This document shows positions 52,000 through 59,770 of a stretch of 64,000 nucleotides of DNA, piece by piece; within the stretch, counting starts at the first letter, position 1, and every line of letters begins with the position of its first letter. Location: assembly GCF_964036645.1 (NCBI RefSeq), contig NZ_OZ038525.1, forward strand, positions 4,964,001-5,028,000, given 5' to 3'. The DNA is from Tenacibaculum sp. 190524A02b. Its GTDB lineage: Bacteria; Bacteroidota; Bacteroidia; Flavobacteriales; Flavobacteriaceae. Under the pieces are notes generated by a model. That model did no database searches. It was not told the DNA's origin and saw only the letters and a program-made list of their open reading frames with translations. The translations under genes were made by a program, and so were the position numbers.

Positions 52000-52431
52000 T
52001 TATGCTTTCTTTGGCTTCTTGACTATATTTTTTGATAACTCGGGTACGTGCTTTTTTCTGATTGGAATATTAAATTCTTCTTCAGCAATATCAATCATCA
52101 TATCAAAAATGATGACTTTTTTATCAGCAAGCTCTGCTAAATATTCAGCACGTGCTTTTTGCTTTTCTAAAAGCTTGACTTGTTGCTCTAATTCTAAAAT
52201 ACGCTGTTCAGGTGTTTTTGACATGGTTTGATTTATACTAAAATCGTAATCAAATTTACCATATTTTTTTAACCAAGTACGAATCGTAGATCTTGCTTGA
52301 ATACCATATTTATCAATCGCTTGAGTTCTGGTTAATAATCCTTGCTCAATCTCTTGAACAACTTGTAGTTTAAAGGACAAACTATAATCCTTTTGGGTTC
52401 GCTTTACATAATCTGATTTCCTAGAATCCAT
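52000..52431 (-). CDS. IS3-family transposase, OrfA (HTH and leucine zipper)
   Basis: The 143-residue protein has an N-terminal helix-turn-helix (LSFKLQVVQEIEQGLLTRTQ, GIQARSTIRTWLKKYG) and a leucine-zipper region (RILELEQQVKLLEKQKARAE). Its tail is lysine-rich (KKPKKA). It binds the terminal repeats and supplies the first part of the OrfAB fusion. The gene is the first in the leftward element. Confidence 0.92.
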   Translation of the reverse strand: MDSRKSDYVKRTQKDYSLSFKLQVVQEIEQGLLTRTQAIDKYGIQARSTIRTWLKKYGKFDYDFSINQTMSKTPEQRILELEQQVKLLEKQKARAEYLAELADKKVIIFDMMIDIAEEEFNIPIRKKHVPELSKNIVKKPKKA

Positions 52432-52481
52432 AAAATAACTTTTAGTTGTAACGCTATTTTAGGACGGGACATTTCAAGAAA

Positions 52482-52555
52482 TAAAAAACCCACTCAAAAA
52501 ATTGAGCGGGAAAATTGCTATGAAAAAGAAAAGAATCTAGGACGTCTCCTAGACC
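52482..52555 (-). ncRNA. candidate small RNA, copy 1 (about 75 nt)
   Basis: On the minus strand a -7 box (TAAATTTG, 52561-52568) is followed 8 bases later by a stem CTAGGA-GACG-TCCTAG, an unpaired pyrimidine-rich stretch (TTCTTTTCTTTTTCATAGC), and an intrinsic terminator with a T run. The same order with the same spacing occurs in copy 2, while the intervening bases differ, so the structure is conserved. The 3' end lies about eight bases from the IS right end. A protein-coding alternative (the MKKKRI frame on the plus strand) is rejected. Confidence 0.6.
52483..52510 (-). terminator. intrinsic terminator of small-RNA copy 1
   Basis: Stem CCCACTC/GAGCGGG (one A-C mismatch) with an eight-base loop; on the minus strand the stem is followed by a T run (A run at 52483-52488 on the plus strand). 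Confidence 0.65.
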
Positions 52556-52560
52556 GAGTA

Positions 52561-52568
52561 CAAATTTA
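52561..52568 (-). promoter_or_regulatory. -7 promoter box of small-RNA copy 1
   Basis: TAAATTTG on the minus strand, a perfect TAnnTTTG, exactly eight bases before the first stem. A TTTTAACAT-like stretch lies at the -33 position in both copies. Confidence 0.55.
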
Positions 52569-52635
52569 TACCAGTTAAGGCGTATGTTATGTTAAAAAAA
52601 CTACTTTTTTGTATACCTAAAAACCCTGAACTTAA

Positions 52636-52730
52636 ACTAAGTGAAAACCCTTAGTTTGATTTTTGTTTTATTTTTAAGTGATTAATAATCAGTTTTAAAT
52701 TTTAGGTTTAACTAAGTGGAAACCCTTAGT
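52636..52730. repeat. two hairpin repeats of the CTAAGGGTTTTCCCTTA family
   Basis: 52636-52655 and 52711-52730 are inverted repeats with ACTAAGTGAAAACCCTTAGT-type sequence and differ by one base (G for A). They belong to a family with copies at 23918, 53031 and 53107. Confidence 0.6.
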
Positions 52731-52875
52731 TGGTTTTAGAATGGGTAAAATTAGTATGAATTCATTGTAGTTTTATTAGAAGAGTTTTTAGCATTCAGTA
52801 AATAAAAAACTCTTTTTTTCTACAGAAGAATATTATAAGCATGAGTTGATAGTGATTTTAAGAAACCTTTTAGAA

Positions 52876-52950
52876 TAAAAAAACCCACTCAAAAAATTGA
52901 GTGGGAAAATTGCTATGAAAAAGAAAAGAACCTAGGACGTCTCCTAGATC
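52876..52950 (-). ncRNA. candidate small RNA, copy 2 (about 75 nt)
   Basis: Second copy of the unit at 52482, about 92% identical in the 87 bases compared by eye. A perfect TATATTTG box at 52956-52963 is 8 bases from the CTAGGA stem. The unpaired stretch TTCTTTTCTTTTTCATAGC is identical in both copies; the terminator stem here is a perfect CCCACTC/GAGTGGG. The copies are 394 bp apart and both lie downstream of meaB on the same strand. Function unknown; a trans-acting antisense RNA is a reasonable guess. Confidence 0.6.
52877..52905 (-). terminator. intrinsic terminator of small-RNA copy 2
   Basis: Perfect seven-base GC-rich stem (CCCACTC/GAGTGGG) with an eight-base loop, followed on the minus strand by seven T residues. 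Confidence 0.75.
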
Positions 52951-52955
52951 TGAGG

Positions 52956-52963
52956 CAAATATA
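52956..52963 (-). promoter_or_regulatory. -7 promoter box of small-RNA copy 2
   Basis: TATATTTG on the minus strand matches TAnnTTTG and sits at the same distance from the first stem as in copy 1. Confidence 0.55.
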
Positions 52964-53030
52964 CAATAGTTTTTGAATGTAAAATGTTAAAATTACTTTT
53001 TTATGTATACCTAATAACCCTAGTTTAAAG

Positions 53031-53123
53031 CTAAGGGGTTTTGCTTAGTCTAAATGTGGTGTTTTTTTTAGTTTTTTGATAATGAGTTTTTTGTTGTGTT
53101 TTTTTGTTAAGGGTTTTCCCTAG
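53031..53123. repeat. two further CTAAGGGTTTTCCCTTA-type hairpins
   Basis: 53031-53048 (CTAAGGGGTTTTGCTTAG) and 53107-53123 (TTAAGGGTTTTCCCTAG) are inverted repeats of the same family found at 23918, 52636 and 52711, near the small-RNA units and the end of meaB. Confidence 0.6.
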
Positions 53124-53228
53124 GTTTGTTTTTTTGAGGAATTTACAAGTGTATTTTAATTGATAAGATTTGAGTTAATCTATTTAATTAATAGGATAGT
53201 TTAGCAGCTTGTTTTAAAAAAAACTCTC

Positions 53229-54299
53229 TTATTGGTTTAGCAACCTTTTAGCAGCATTAAAAGGAGTAGTTACGCCGTTTTCAAGTTTTTTAATTTCGGT
53301 TTCTAAAAGTTGAGAGATCTTAGGGGTATTATAAAAGTTAGCTTTTAATTGTTGGTTAATAGTTTCTAACAGCCAGTATTTATTTTGATTATTTCGTTTT
53401 AACGTAAAATAATTTTCTTTTTTAGCATTAGCAATGTACATGTCAATCATGTTAAAAATTTCATCAATGCCTTGATGGTGAAGTGCACTTGCTACTAATA
53501 CCTTAGGAACCCAGCCATTTTCTTTTGGAGGGTACAAATGCAAAGCTCTATTAAATTCAACTTTAGCAATTTTTGCATTTTTAGCATTATCTCCATCTGC
53601 TTTATTAATTACAATTGCATCCGCCATTTCAATAATACCTCGTTTAATACCTTGTAATTCATCTCCAGCACCAGCCAGTTTTAAAAGTAGAAAGAAGTCT
53701 ACCATAGAATGTACAGCTGTTTCTGATTGTCCAACACCAACAGTTTCAATAATAATAGTATCAAATCCAGCAGCTTCACATAAAATAATAGTTTCTCTAG
53801 TTTTTTGTGCAACACCACCTAAAGAAGTACCAGAAGGAGAAGGACGAATAAAAGCATTTTTATCTGTTACTAATTGTTCCATCCTAGTCTTATCACCTAA
53901 AATACTACCTTTATTAATAGAGCTACTTGGGTCTACTGCTAAAACAGCCACTTTTTTTTCTAAAGAAGTTAAGTGTGAGCCAAATGATTCAATAAAAGTA
54001 CTTTTGCCAACACCAGGAACTCCTGTAATACCAATTCTAATAGAATTATTGGCATACGGCAAACAAGCTTCAAGAATTTTATTAGCTTTTTCTTGATGCC
54101 TATTATTAGTACTTTCAACCAGTGTAATAGCTCTACTTAAATAAGTAATATCTCCAGCAATAATTTTTTCAATAAATTCACTAACAGAAGTTTGTTTACG
54201 CCTATTTAACTTAATTTTTTTCGCAGAGGCTTCACTTGTTGTTTCTGGTTTAGAAACGCCGTCTTTTTCTGATAATGCGGATTTGTTTTGCTGTTTCAT
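53229..54299 (-). CDS. meaB: methylmalonyl-CoA mutase-associated GTPase MeaB
   Basis: The protein (356 residues) contains the MeaB/ArgK signature: Walker A GITGVPGVGKSTFIESFG, VLAVDPSSSINKGSILGDKT, RPSPSGTSLGGVAQKTRET and IIETVGVGQSET, with NKADGDNAKNAK as the base-specificity motif. It is a G-protein that protects and loads adenosylcobalamin into methylmalonyl-CoA mutase. The N-terminal 40 residues are Lys/Ser rich and look disordered. The mutase genes are not in the window. Confidence 0.93.
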   Translation of the reverse strand: MKQQNKSALSEKDGVSKPETTSEASAKKIKLNRRKQTSVSEFIEKIIAGDITYLSRAITLVESTNNRHQEKANKILEACLPYANNSIRIGITGVPGVGKSTFIESFGSHLTSLEKKVAVLAVDPSSSINKGSILGDKTRMEQLVTDKNAFIRPSPSGTSLGGVAQKTRETIILCEAAGFDTIIIETVGVGQSETAVHSMVDFFLLLKLAGAGDELQGIKRGIIEMADAIVINKADGDNAKNAKIAKVEFNRALHLYPPKENGWVPKVLVASALHHQGIDEIFNMIDMYIANAKKENYFTLKRNNQNKYWLLETINQQLKANFYNTPKISQLLETEIKKLENGVTTPFNAAKRLLNQ

Positions 54300-54399
54300 T
54301 TTTATAAAAACAAAATATAAAATGTAAATTTAGAAATAAATTTTAGCTAAAAATGCAACGCGCTCTAAAAAGAATCGTATTTAAGGCAAGAAACTGAGC

Positions 54400-54951
54400 A
54401 TGAAATCAACTAAAAAGCTACATATAGCTATAATCAAGGCTTGTAAAAACAATGATGCAAAGGCACAAATGCAATTGTATGATTTGTATTGTGATGCCAT
54501 GTTCAATGTAGCATTACGTTATGTGAAAGATGCACATGATGCTGAAGATGTAATGCAAGATGCATTTATAAAAGCGTTTAAAAAAATTGATTTATATAAA
54601 GAAGAAGTAGCCTTTGGAGCGTGGTTAAAAAGAATAGTTATCAACCAAAGTATTGATTGGCTTAAAAAGAAAAAGCTAGAAGTTGTTTCATTAAATGAAG
54701 AAATTACAGGAGCTATAATAGAAGAAGATAATTGGAAAGTAGCTTCAAATATAACCTATGAAGATATTGTGTGTTGTATTGAAAAATTAAAAGAAAAATA
54801 TAGAGTTGTACTAAGTTTGTATTTATTAGAAGGATACGATCATAAAGAAATTTCAGAAATATTAGGGATTTCAGAAGTAACTTCCCGAACACATTTAATG
54901 AGAGGAAGAAAACAAGTACAAGAGCATTTAAAAACGAAGTATTATGCATAA
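54400..54951 (+). CDS. ECF-type sigma factor
   Basis: The 183-residue protein has region 2 (DAHDAEDVMQDAFIKAFKKI, then WLKRIVINQSIDWLKKKKL) and region 4 (LKEKYRVVLSLYLLEGYDHK, EISEILGISEVTSRTHLMRG). It heads a three-gene operon with overlapping starts, ending with a surface-exposed protein, so it likely regulates that operon in response to an envelope signal transmitted by the next gene product. Confidence 0.9.
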   Translation: MKSTKKLHIAIIKACKNNDAKAQMQLYDLYCDAMFNVALRYVKDAHDAEDVMQDAFIKAFKKIDLYKEEVAFGAWLKRIVINQSIDWLKKKKLEVVSLNEEITGAIIEEDNWKVASNITYEDIVCCIEKLKEKYRVVLSLYLLEGYDHKEISEILGISEVTSRTHLMRGRKQVQEHLKTKYYA

Positions 54952-55534
54952 AGATATGAGAGATATTGTAAAAAATAATCAAGGTGAAAAGGCAACGTTG
55001 TCAAAAAATCATCGTGCTCGTTTTCAAGATAAGTTGCATAAAGAATTTCATAAGGATGAGGTTAAACTAAAAAGTAAATCATACCAATGGTTATATGTAG
55101 CAGCGTCTATTGTAATATTAGTTGGATTAGGAATTACATTTTATCCAAAATCAGGCGGTATTGAGGGGAGTAATCAACCTCCTATTGTAACAACAAATAC
55201 CAAAGAAAATATATCAGAAATTAGTTTAGGAAGTATTTCTCCTGAGTTAAAAACCATCGAAACATATTATACTAATACGATTAATTACCAGTTAAGTCAA
55301 TTAGAACTCACTAAAGAAAATAAAGAAGTATTTGATGTGTACTTGGCACAACTTGGTGAATTAACAAAAGAATATAAATCGTTAACCAAAGAGCTCAATA
55401 CAAAAGGAGTTAACGATGATACTATCAATGCATTGATTGGAAATCTGCAATTGCGTTTACAGCTGTTAAAACGTATGCAAAAACAATTACAAGAATTTAA
55501 AAATCCAAATCAAAATTATGAGCAAACGATTTAA
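54944..55534 (+). CDS. putative anti-sigma factor-like membrane protein, 196 aa
   Basis: The N-terminal 45 residues are cytoplasmic and charged (KATLSKNHRARFQDKLHKEF), followed by one membrane helix (WLYVAASIVILVGLGITFYP) and an extracytoplasmic domain of about 130 residues with a coiled-coil end (LQLRLQLLKRMQKQLQEF). The position directly after an ECF sigma gene, overlapping it by 8 bases, suggests it is the anti-sigma factor, though no zinc motif is visible. Its end overlaps the next gene by 17 bases. Confidence 0.7.
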   Translation: MHKDMRDIVKNNQGEKATLSKNHRARFQDKLHKEFHKDEVKLKSKSYQWLYVAASIVILVGLGITFYPKSGGIEGSNQPPIVTTNTKENISEISLGSISPELKTIETYYTNTINYQLSQLELTKENKEVFDVYLAQLGELTKEYKSLTKELNTKGVNDDTINALIGNLQLRLQLLKRMQKQLQEFKNPNQNYEQTI

Positions 55535-56960
55535 AACAAGTATTTTTTTACTGCTTTTAACTGGAGCTTTATGGGCGCAAAAAGTAGATAAAAAATTTAA
55601 TGAAAGATTTTATACTAATAAAGATGTAGTAATTGATATTAATGCAAATAATGCAGATATAGAAGTAACTACATGGAATAAAAATGAAGTTGCTGTTGAA
55701 GCAATAATTGAAGTAGAAGGCATGAATAAAAAAGAAGCTGAAGAATACTTAAATAACTGGAATTTTGAAGCTTTAGGTAATAAAAATACCGTAAAAATAA
55801 AAGCAACAAGTAACAATTTTTATAATTTTGGTAGAGATAATTTTGTGTATTATAATACGCATCATAAATATCCTGAAAATTGTAATTCAAGTAATAAAAA
55901 TGAATGTGCACATCCTGTTATAGCTGATATTCCAGAAATAAATATTGATGTAGAAGAAATAGTTTCTGGATTAGAGGATATCGAGTTTGATTTTGAAAAG
56001 TATGAAGATGATGGAGATGTTTATTTTTATGATTGGAAAGATGGTGTAAATAGCATCACAATAAAATCAAAAGAAGATTGGGAGAAATTTAAAAAATCTA
56101 AAGAATATAAAAAGTTTAAAGAAAGGACTAAAAGAGCTAAAAGGTCTAAAAAGAGAGATAAAAAAGCAAAAGAACTAAGAAAACGAGCCGAAGAATTAAG
56201 GAAAAAAAATGCAGAAAAAAGAAAAGTAAGAGCAGGGGTAAGAAGAATTAAAGCTGATGAAATGAAAAGAGCTCTGCAAGAAGCTAAAGAAGCATTAAAA
56301 CATGTGCAATTTGGGTATATGTCGTCAGATCATGGTAATTTAATGATCAATGGTAAAAAAGTGAAAATCACCAAAAAAATAACAGTAAAAGTACCAAAAG
56401 GAGCTACCTTTAACTTAAATACTCGTCATTGTAAAGTGAAACTTCCTAAAACAAAAGTAAATGGAAAAGTTAGTTATGGAAACTTTAAAGCAGATGCTAT
56501 TAATGGAGGAAGTTTAAATATTTCTTTTTCACCAGTAAGTATTAATGTTTTAGATAAGAGTATTTTAGTTTTAAATAACGTAACCGATGCAAAATTAGCA
56601 TCGGTTACCAATACAAAAGTAAACGCTAAATCGTCTGGATTGAATATTGCTTATGTAAAAAGTAATGTAGAAGTAGATAATAAGTTTGGAGAATTGGTTA
56701 TAGAGAAAATTCATCCTAATTTCCAAACATTAAAAGTGTCTTTAAACTATGCAAATGCGGTTATTAACCTAGAAGGAGCTAATAAAGAATTGGAGTATAT
56801 TATTGGTGATAAGCATCCATACTATCATCATAAACCAATCACAAAACTTATTGTAAATACGGATGATAAAAAAAGCATTAATGGAAGTTTTAAGATCATA
56901 GCAACTGATAAAACTATTACTATAAAAGGAAAGCATTCACAGTTAAAAACCTATGAATAA
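55518..56960 (+). CDS. DUF4097-like secreted protein with charged-helix insert
   Basis: Signal peptide (SIFLLLLTGALWAQ). Two beta-rich regions of DUF4097 type (VIDINANNADIEVTTWNKNE and later VKLPKTKVNGKVSYGNFKAD, NVLDKSILVLNNVTDAKLAS) flank residues 185-260, a long helical, strongly charged stretch (KELRKRAEELRKKNAEKRK). The beta part resembles auto-adhesin or right-handed beta-helix repeats. It belongs to the sigma/anti-sigma operon by overlap with the upstream gene. Confidence 0.72.
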   Translation: MSKRFKTSIFLLLLTGALWAQKVDKKFNERFYTNKDVVIDINANNADIEVTTWNKNEVAVEAIIEVEGMNKKEAEEYLNNWNFEALGNKNTVKIKATSNNFYNFGRDNFVYYNTHHKYPENCNSSNKNECAHPVIADIPEINIDVEEIVSGLEDIEFDFEKYEDDGDVYFYDWKDGVNSITIKSKEDWEKFKKSKEYKKFKERTKRAKRSKKRDKKAKELRKRAEELRKKNAEKRKVRAGVRRIKADEMKRALQEAKEALKHVQFGYMSSDHGNLMINGKKVKITKKITVKVPKGATFNLNTRHCKVKLPKTKVNGKVSYGNFKADAINGGSLNISFSPVSINVLDKSILVLNNVTDAKLASVTNTKVNAKSSGLNIAYVKSNVEVDNKFGELVIEKIHPNFQTLKVSLNYANAVINLEGANKELEYIIGDKHPYYHHKPITKLIVNTDDKKSINGSFKIIATDKTITIKGKHSQLKTYE

Positions 56961-57067
56961 AAGTTAAGAGATTTACACTAAATTGCTTGAAAAACTTCCT
57001 TTAAATTCCATTTCGCTATTCTTTATAAAGTGCCTATCTTTAGCATCTGTTAATAGTCACTATTACT

Positions 57068-58546
57068 ATGGAATTATACAAAAACAATCAACTTAAAATA
57101 TATAACTCACTATCCAAAAGTAAAGAACTTTTTAAACCAGTAACCGAAGGTAGAGTAGGGATGTACGTTTGTGGTCCAACGGTGTATAGTAATGTTCATT
57201 TAGGTAATGTTAGAACCTTTATGTCTTTTGACATGGTGTTTCGTTACTTACTACATTTAGGATATAAAGTTCGCTATGTTAGAAATATTACGGATGCAGG
57301 CCATTTAGAAAATGATGCAGATGAAGGTGAAGATAGAATAGCAAAGAAAGCTCGTTTGGAAGAAATTGAGCCAATGGAAGTGGTACAACGTTACACAGTA
57401 GACTTTCATACAGTAACAGCAAAATATAATTTCTTGCCACCAAGTATAGAGCCAACAGCAACTGGGCATATTGTAGAGCAGATTGAAATGATAAAACAAA
57501 TCATGGAAAAAGGTTTTGCATATGAAGTAAACGGCTCTGTGTATTTTGATGTTTTAAAGTACAATGAAGATAATAATTACGGTATTTTGTCAGGACGCAC
57601 TATAGAAGATGCCATTCATAATACAAGAGCATTAGATGGTCAATCGGACAAGAAAAATCCTCAAGATTTTGCTTTATGGAAAAAAGCAGATGATCGTCAT
57701 ATTATGCGCTGGCCTTCTCCTTGGAGTGATGGCTTTCCAGGTTGGCATTTAGAGTGTTCTGTAATGAGCTCAAAGTACTTAGGAGAACAAATAGATATTC
57801 ATGGTGGAGGAATGGATTTAAAATTCCCGCATCATGAGTGTGAAATAGCTCAATCACATTCTTGTTCAGGAGTACAGCCAGTAAATTATTGGATGCATGC
57901 CAATATGTTGTTGCTTAATGGACAAAAAATGGCAAAATCTACAGGGAACTATGTGTTGCCAAATGAAATTTTAACTGGAGAAAACGATGTGTTACCAAAA
58001 GCGTTTAATGTTGGTGTTGTTCGTTTCTTTATTATGCAAGCACACTATCGTAGTATTTTAGATTTTTCAGGAGATGCTTTATTGGCTTCGGAAAAAGGCT
58101 ATAATAAATTAATGGAAGCAGTGAAAATTGTAAAATCAATAGCTACAGGTAAAACTACAGATTTTGACGTACAAGCATGGAAACAGAAATGTTACGATGC
58201 GATGAATGACGATTTTAATACACCAATATTAATTGCACATTTATTTGAAGCAGTTAAGTTTATTAATTTATTAAATGATAAAAAAGCGCAAATAACAGAA
58301 GCAGACTTAACGGTGTTAAAAAACACCTTGGATGTTTTTGTGTTTGATATTTTAGGATTGTTGGATGATGCTAAAGAACAAAGCTCAGACAAGATTGAAG
58401 GAGTTGTAGAGTTGTTAATTAAGTTACGTAAAGAAGCAAGAGAAAATAAAGATTGGGCATTATCTGATCAGATTAGAGACGAGCTAATAGCTTTAGGAAT
58501 TCAATTGAAAGACGGTAGAGAAGGTACAACGTTCACTATTAATTAA
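57068..58546 (+). CDS. cysS: cysteinyl-tRNA synthetase
   Basis: The class I synthetase signatures are present: [20 protein letters not shown] (zinc Cys and HIGH-like HLGN), [20 protein letters not shown], and [10 protein letters not shown] (KMSKS-type). The length (492 residues) fits the family, and the C-terminal anticodon-binding domain is visible ([20 protein letters not shown]). It attaches cysteine to tRNA-Cys. It is followed within 2 bases by yidD. Confidence 0.95.
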   Translation: MELYKNNQLKIYNSLSKSKELFKPVTEGRVGMYVCGPTVYSNVHLGNVRTFMSFDMVFRYLLHLGYKVRYVRNITDAGHLENDADEGEDRIAKKARLEEIEPMEVVQRYTVDFHTVTAKYNFLPPSIEPTATGHIVEQIEMIKQIMEKGFAYEVNGSVYFDVLKYNEDNNYGILSGRTIEDAIHNTRALDGQSDKKNPQDFALWKKADDRHIMRWPSPWSDGFPGWHLECSVMSSKYLGEQIDIHGGGMDLKFPHHECEIAQSHSCSGVQPVNYWMHANMLLLNGQKMAKSTGNYVLPNEILTGENDVLPKAFNVGVVRFFIMQAHYRSILDFSGDALLASEKGYNKLMEAVKIVKSIATGKTTDFDVQAWKQKCYDAMNDDFNTPILIAHLFEAVKFINLLNDKKAQITEADLTVLKNTLDVFVFDILGLLDDAKEQSSDKIEGVVELLIKLRKEARENKDWALSDQIRDELIALGIQLKDGREGTTFTIN

Positions 58547-58547
58547 T

Positions 58548-58796
58548 TTGAAAAAAATACTAACATATCCATTCATTTTATTAGTTCGTTTTTATCAAAC
58601 AGCTATTTCTCCATTTACACCAGCTAGTTGTAGATATACACCTACTTGTTCACATTATACAATAGAAGCGCTACAAAAGCATGGGCTTTTTTCTGGTGGA
58701 TGGTTAGCTCTAAAAAGAATTTTTAGCTGTCACCCTTGGGGAGGAAGTGGTTATGATCCAGTACCAGAAAAAGAAACAAAAGCAAATAAAGAATAA
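58548..58796 (+). CDS. yidD: membrane protein insertion efficiency factor YidD
   Basis: TTG start two bases after cysS. The 82-residue protein has an N-terminal helix ([20 protein letters not shown]) and the family's cysteine-rich block [20 protein letters not shown] plus [13 protein letters not shown]. It assists insertion of inner-membrane proteins with YidC. It is followed, 70 bases later, by lgt. Confidence 0.92.
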   Translation: MKKILTYPFILLVRFYQTAISPFTPASCRYTPTCSHYTIEALQKHGLFSGGWLALKRIFSCHPWGGSGYDPVPEKETKANKE

Positions 58797-58866
58797 TAGT
58801 AACATAGAAAAACAATAAAGAATAAACTTTGTTTTATTTATGATGACTAAAAACTAAAAATAAAGA

Positions 58867-59724
58867 ATGACTTATTTATCTGTGGTTTGGGATATTGATC
58901 CTGAAATATTTAAAATAGGAGGTTTCGGTGTTAGGTGGTATAGCTTAATGTTTGTAATAGCTTTTATTTTAGGATTACGCCTAATGAAGAAAATTTATAT
59001 TGAAGATAAAATTTCAATTGAAAAATTAGACCCATTATTCATGTACGTTTTTATATCTATGTTAGTAGGAATGCGTTTGGGTGATGTATTCTTCTATAGT
59101 TGGGATTACTATCAAAACCATTTATTAGAAATAGTTTTGCCTATTAAAAAGCAAGAAGGAGCAACCGCTTTATTTGGTATGCTAAAAGGTTGGAAGTTTA
59201 CTGGGTTTACTGGTTTTGCAAGCCATGGAGCAGCCATAGCTATTCCAATTGCACTATTTTTCTATGCAAAAAAACATTTGCAAAAGCCATGGTTGTTTAT
59301 TTTAGATAGGTTAGGTATTATGGTTGCCTTGGCTGGTTTTTTTATTAGAATGGGTAATTTTTTTAATTCAGAAATTTACGGAAAACATACAGGTAGTAGT
59401 TTTGGTGTTATTTTTAAAAGAGCAGGAGAGAGGTTGCCTTCTCATCCTACGCAGTTATATGAAGCATTTAGTTACTTAGCCTTATTTTTTGTGCTTTGGC
59501 ATTTATATTGGAAAACAGATAAGAAACAACAATCAGGATATTTATTTGGAGTGTTTATGGTAGTTTTATGGTCTTTAAGATTCTTTATTGAGTTTGTAAA
59601 GAAAGCTCAAGTTGAAGGAAGAGAAGACTGGGTGTTTAACTCTTTAAATACGGGACAAGTTCTAAGTATTCCGTTAGTTTTAATTGGACTTTGGTTAATG
59701 TTTAGAAAAACAAAAACAGTTTAA
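58867..59724 (+). CDS. lgt: prolipoprotein diacylglyceryl transferase
   Basis: The 285-residue integral membrane protein has about seven helices and the Lgt signature IRMGNFFNSEIYGKHTG, then SHPTQLYEAFSYL. It transfers diacylglycerol from phosphatidylglycerol to the cysteine of prolipoproteins, and many such lipoproteins are present in this window. It ends at a terminator. Confidence 0.93.
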   Translation: MTYLSVVWDIDPEIFKIGGFGVRWYSLMFVIAFILGLRLMKKIYIEDKISIEKLDPLFMYVFISMLVGMRLGDVFFYSWDYYQNHLLEIVLPIKKQEGATALFGMLKGWKFTGFTGFASHGAAIAIPIALFFYAKKHLQKPWLFILDRLGIMVALAGFFIRMGNFFNSEIYGKHTGSSFGVIFKRAGERLPSHPTQLYEAFSYLALFFVLWHLYWKTDKKQQSGYLFGVFMVVLWSLRFFIEFVKKAQVEGREDWVFNSLNTGQVLSIPLVLIGLWLMFRKTKTV

Positions 59725-59730
59725 AATATA

Positions 59731-59762
59731 AAAAAACCGAACATCAGATTGTTCGGTTTTTT
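59731..59762 (+). terminator. bidirectional intrinsic terminator after lgt
   Basis: AAAAAACCGAACA pairs with its reverse complement at 59750-59762 around a TCAGAT loop, with A and T runs. It also serves the convergent serine hydrolase gene that ends at 59771. Confidence 0.85.
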
Positions 59763-59770
59763 ATTATGAT

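Larger units (their letters stand above)
51099..52471 (-). mobile_element. IS3-family insertion sequence, complete
   Basis: Two leftward transposase ORFs lie between imperfect terminal inverted repeats that begin TGTGACGTCCTG (left) and, read inward from the right, TGTCCCGTCCTA, with at least 15 of 20 matches in the inner part (ending in CGTTACAA). Length 1373 bp. The element is flanked by a TTT direct duplication (51096-51098 and 52472-52474), as expected for IS3-family insertion. The integrity of the ORFs suggests recent, possibly active, insertion. Confidence 0.9.
52475..53228. other. 754-bp non-coding region with duplicated small-RNA units
   Basis: Between the IS element and meaB there is no ORF worth reporting. 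It holds two copies of a conserved unit (52480-52650 and 52874-53050), each with a small RNA candidate, and four hairpins of the TAAGGGTTTTCCCTTA kind (52636, 52711, 53031, 53107). Confidence 0.8.

Noticed and set aside
52520..52935. Two plus-strand MKKKRI and MKKKRT mini-frames (52520-52540 and 52915-52935)
   Set aside because: They are the complement of the unpaired region of the minus-strand small-RNA candidates, which explain the conservation with promoter and terminator on that strand.
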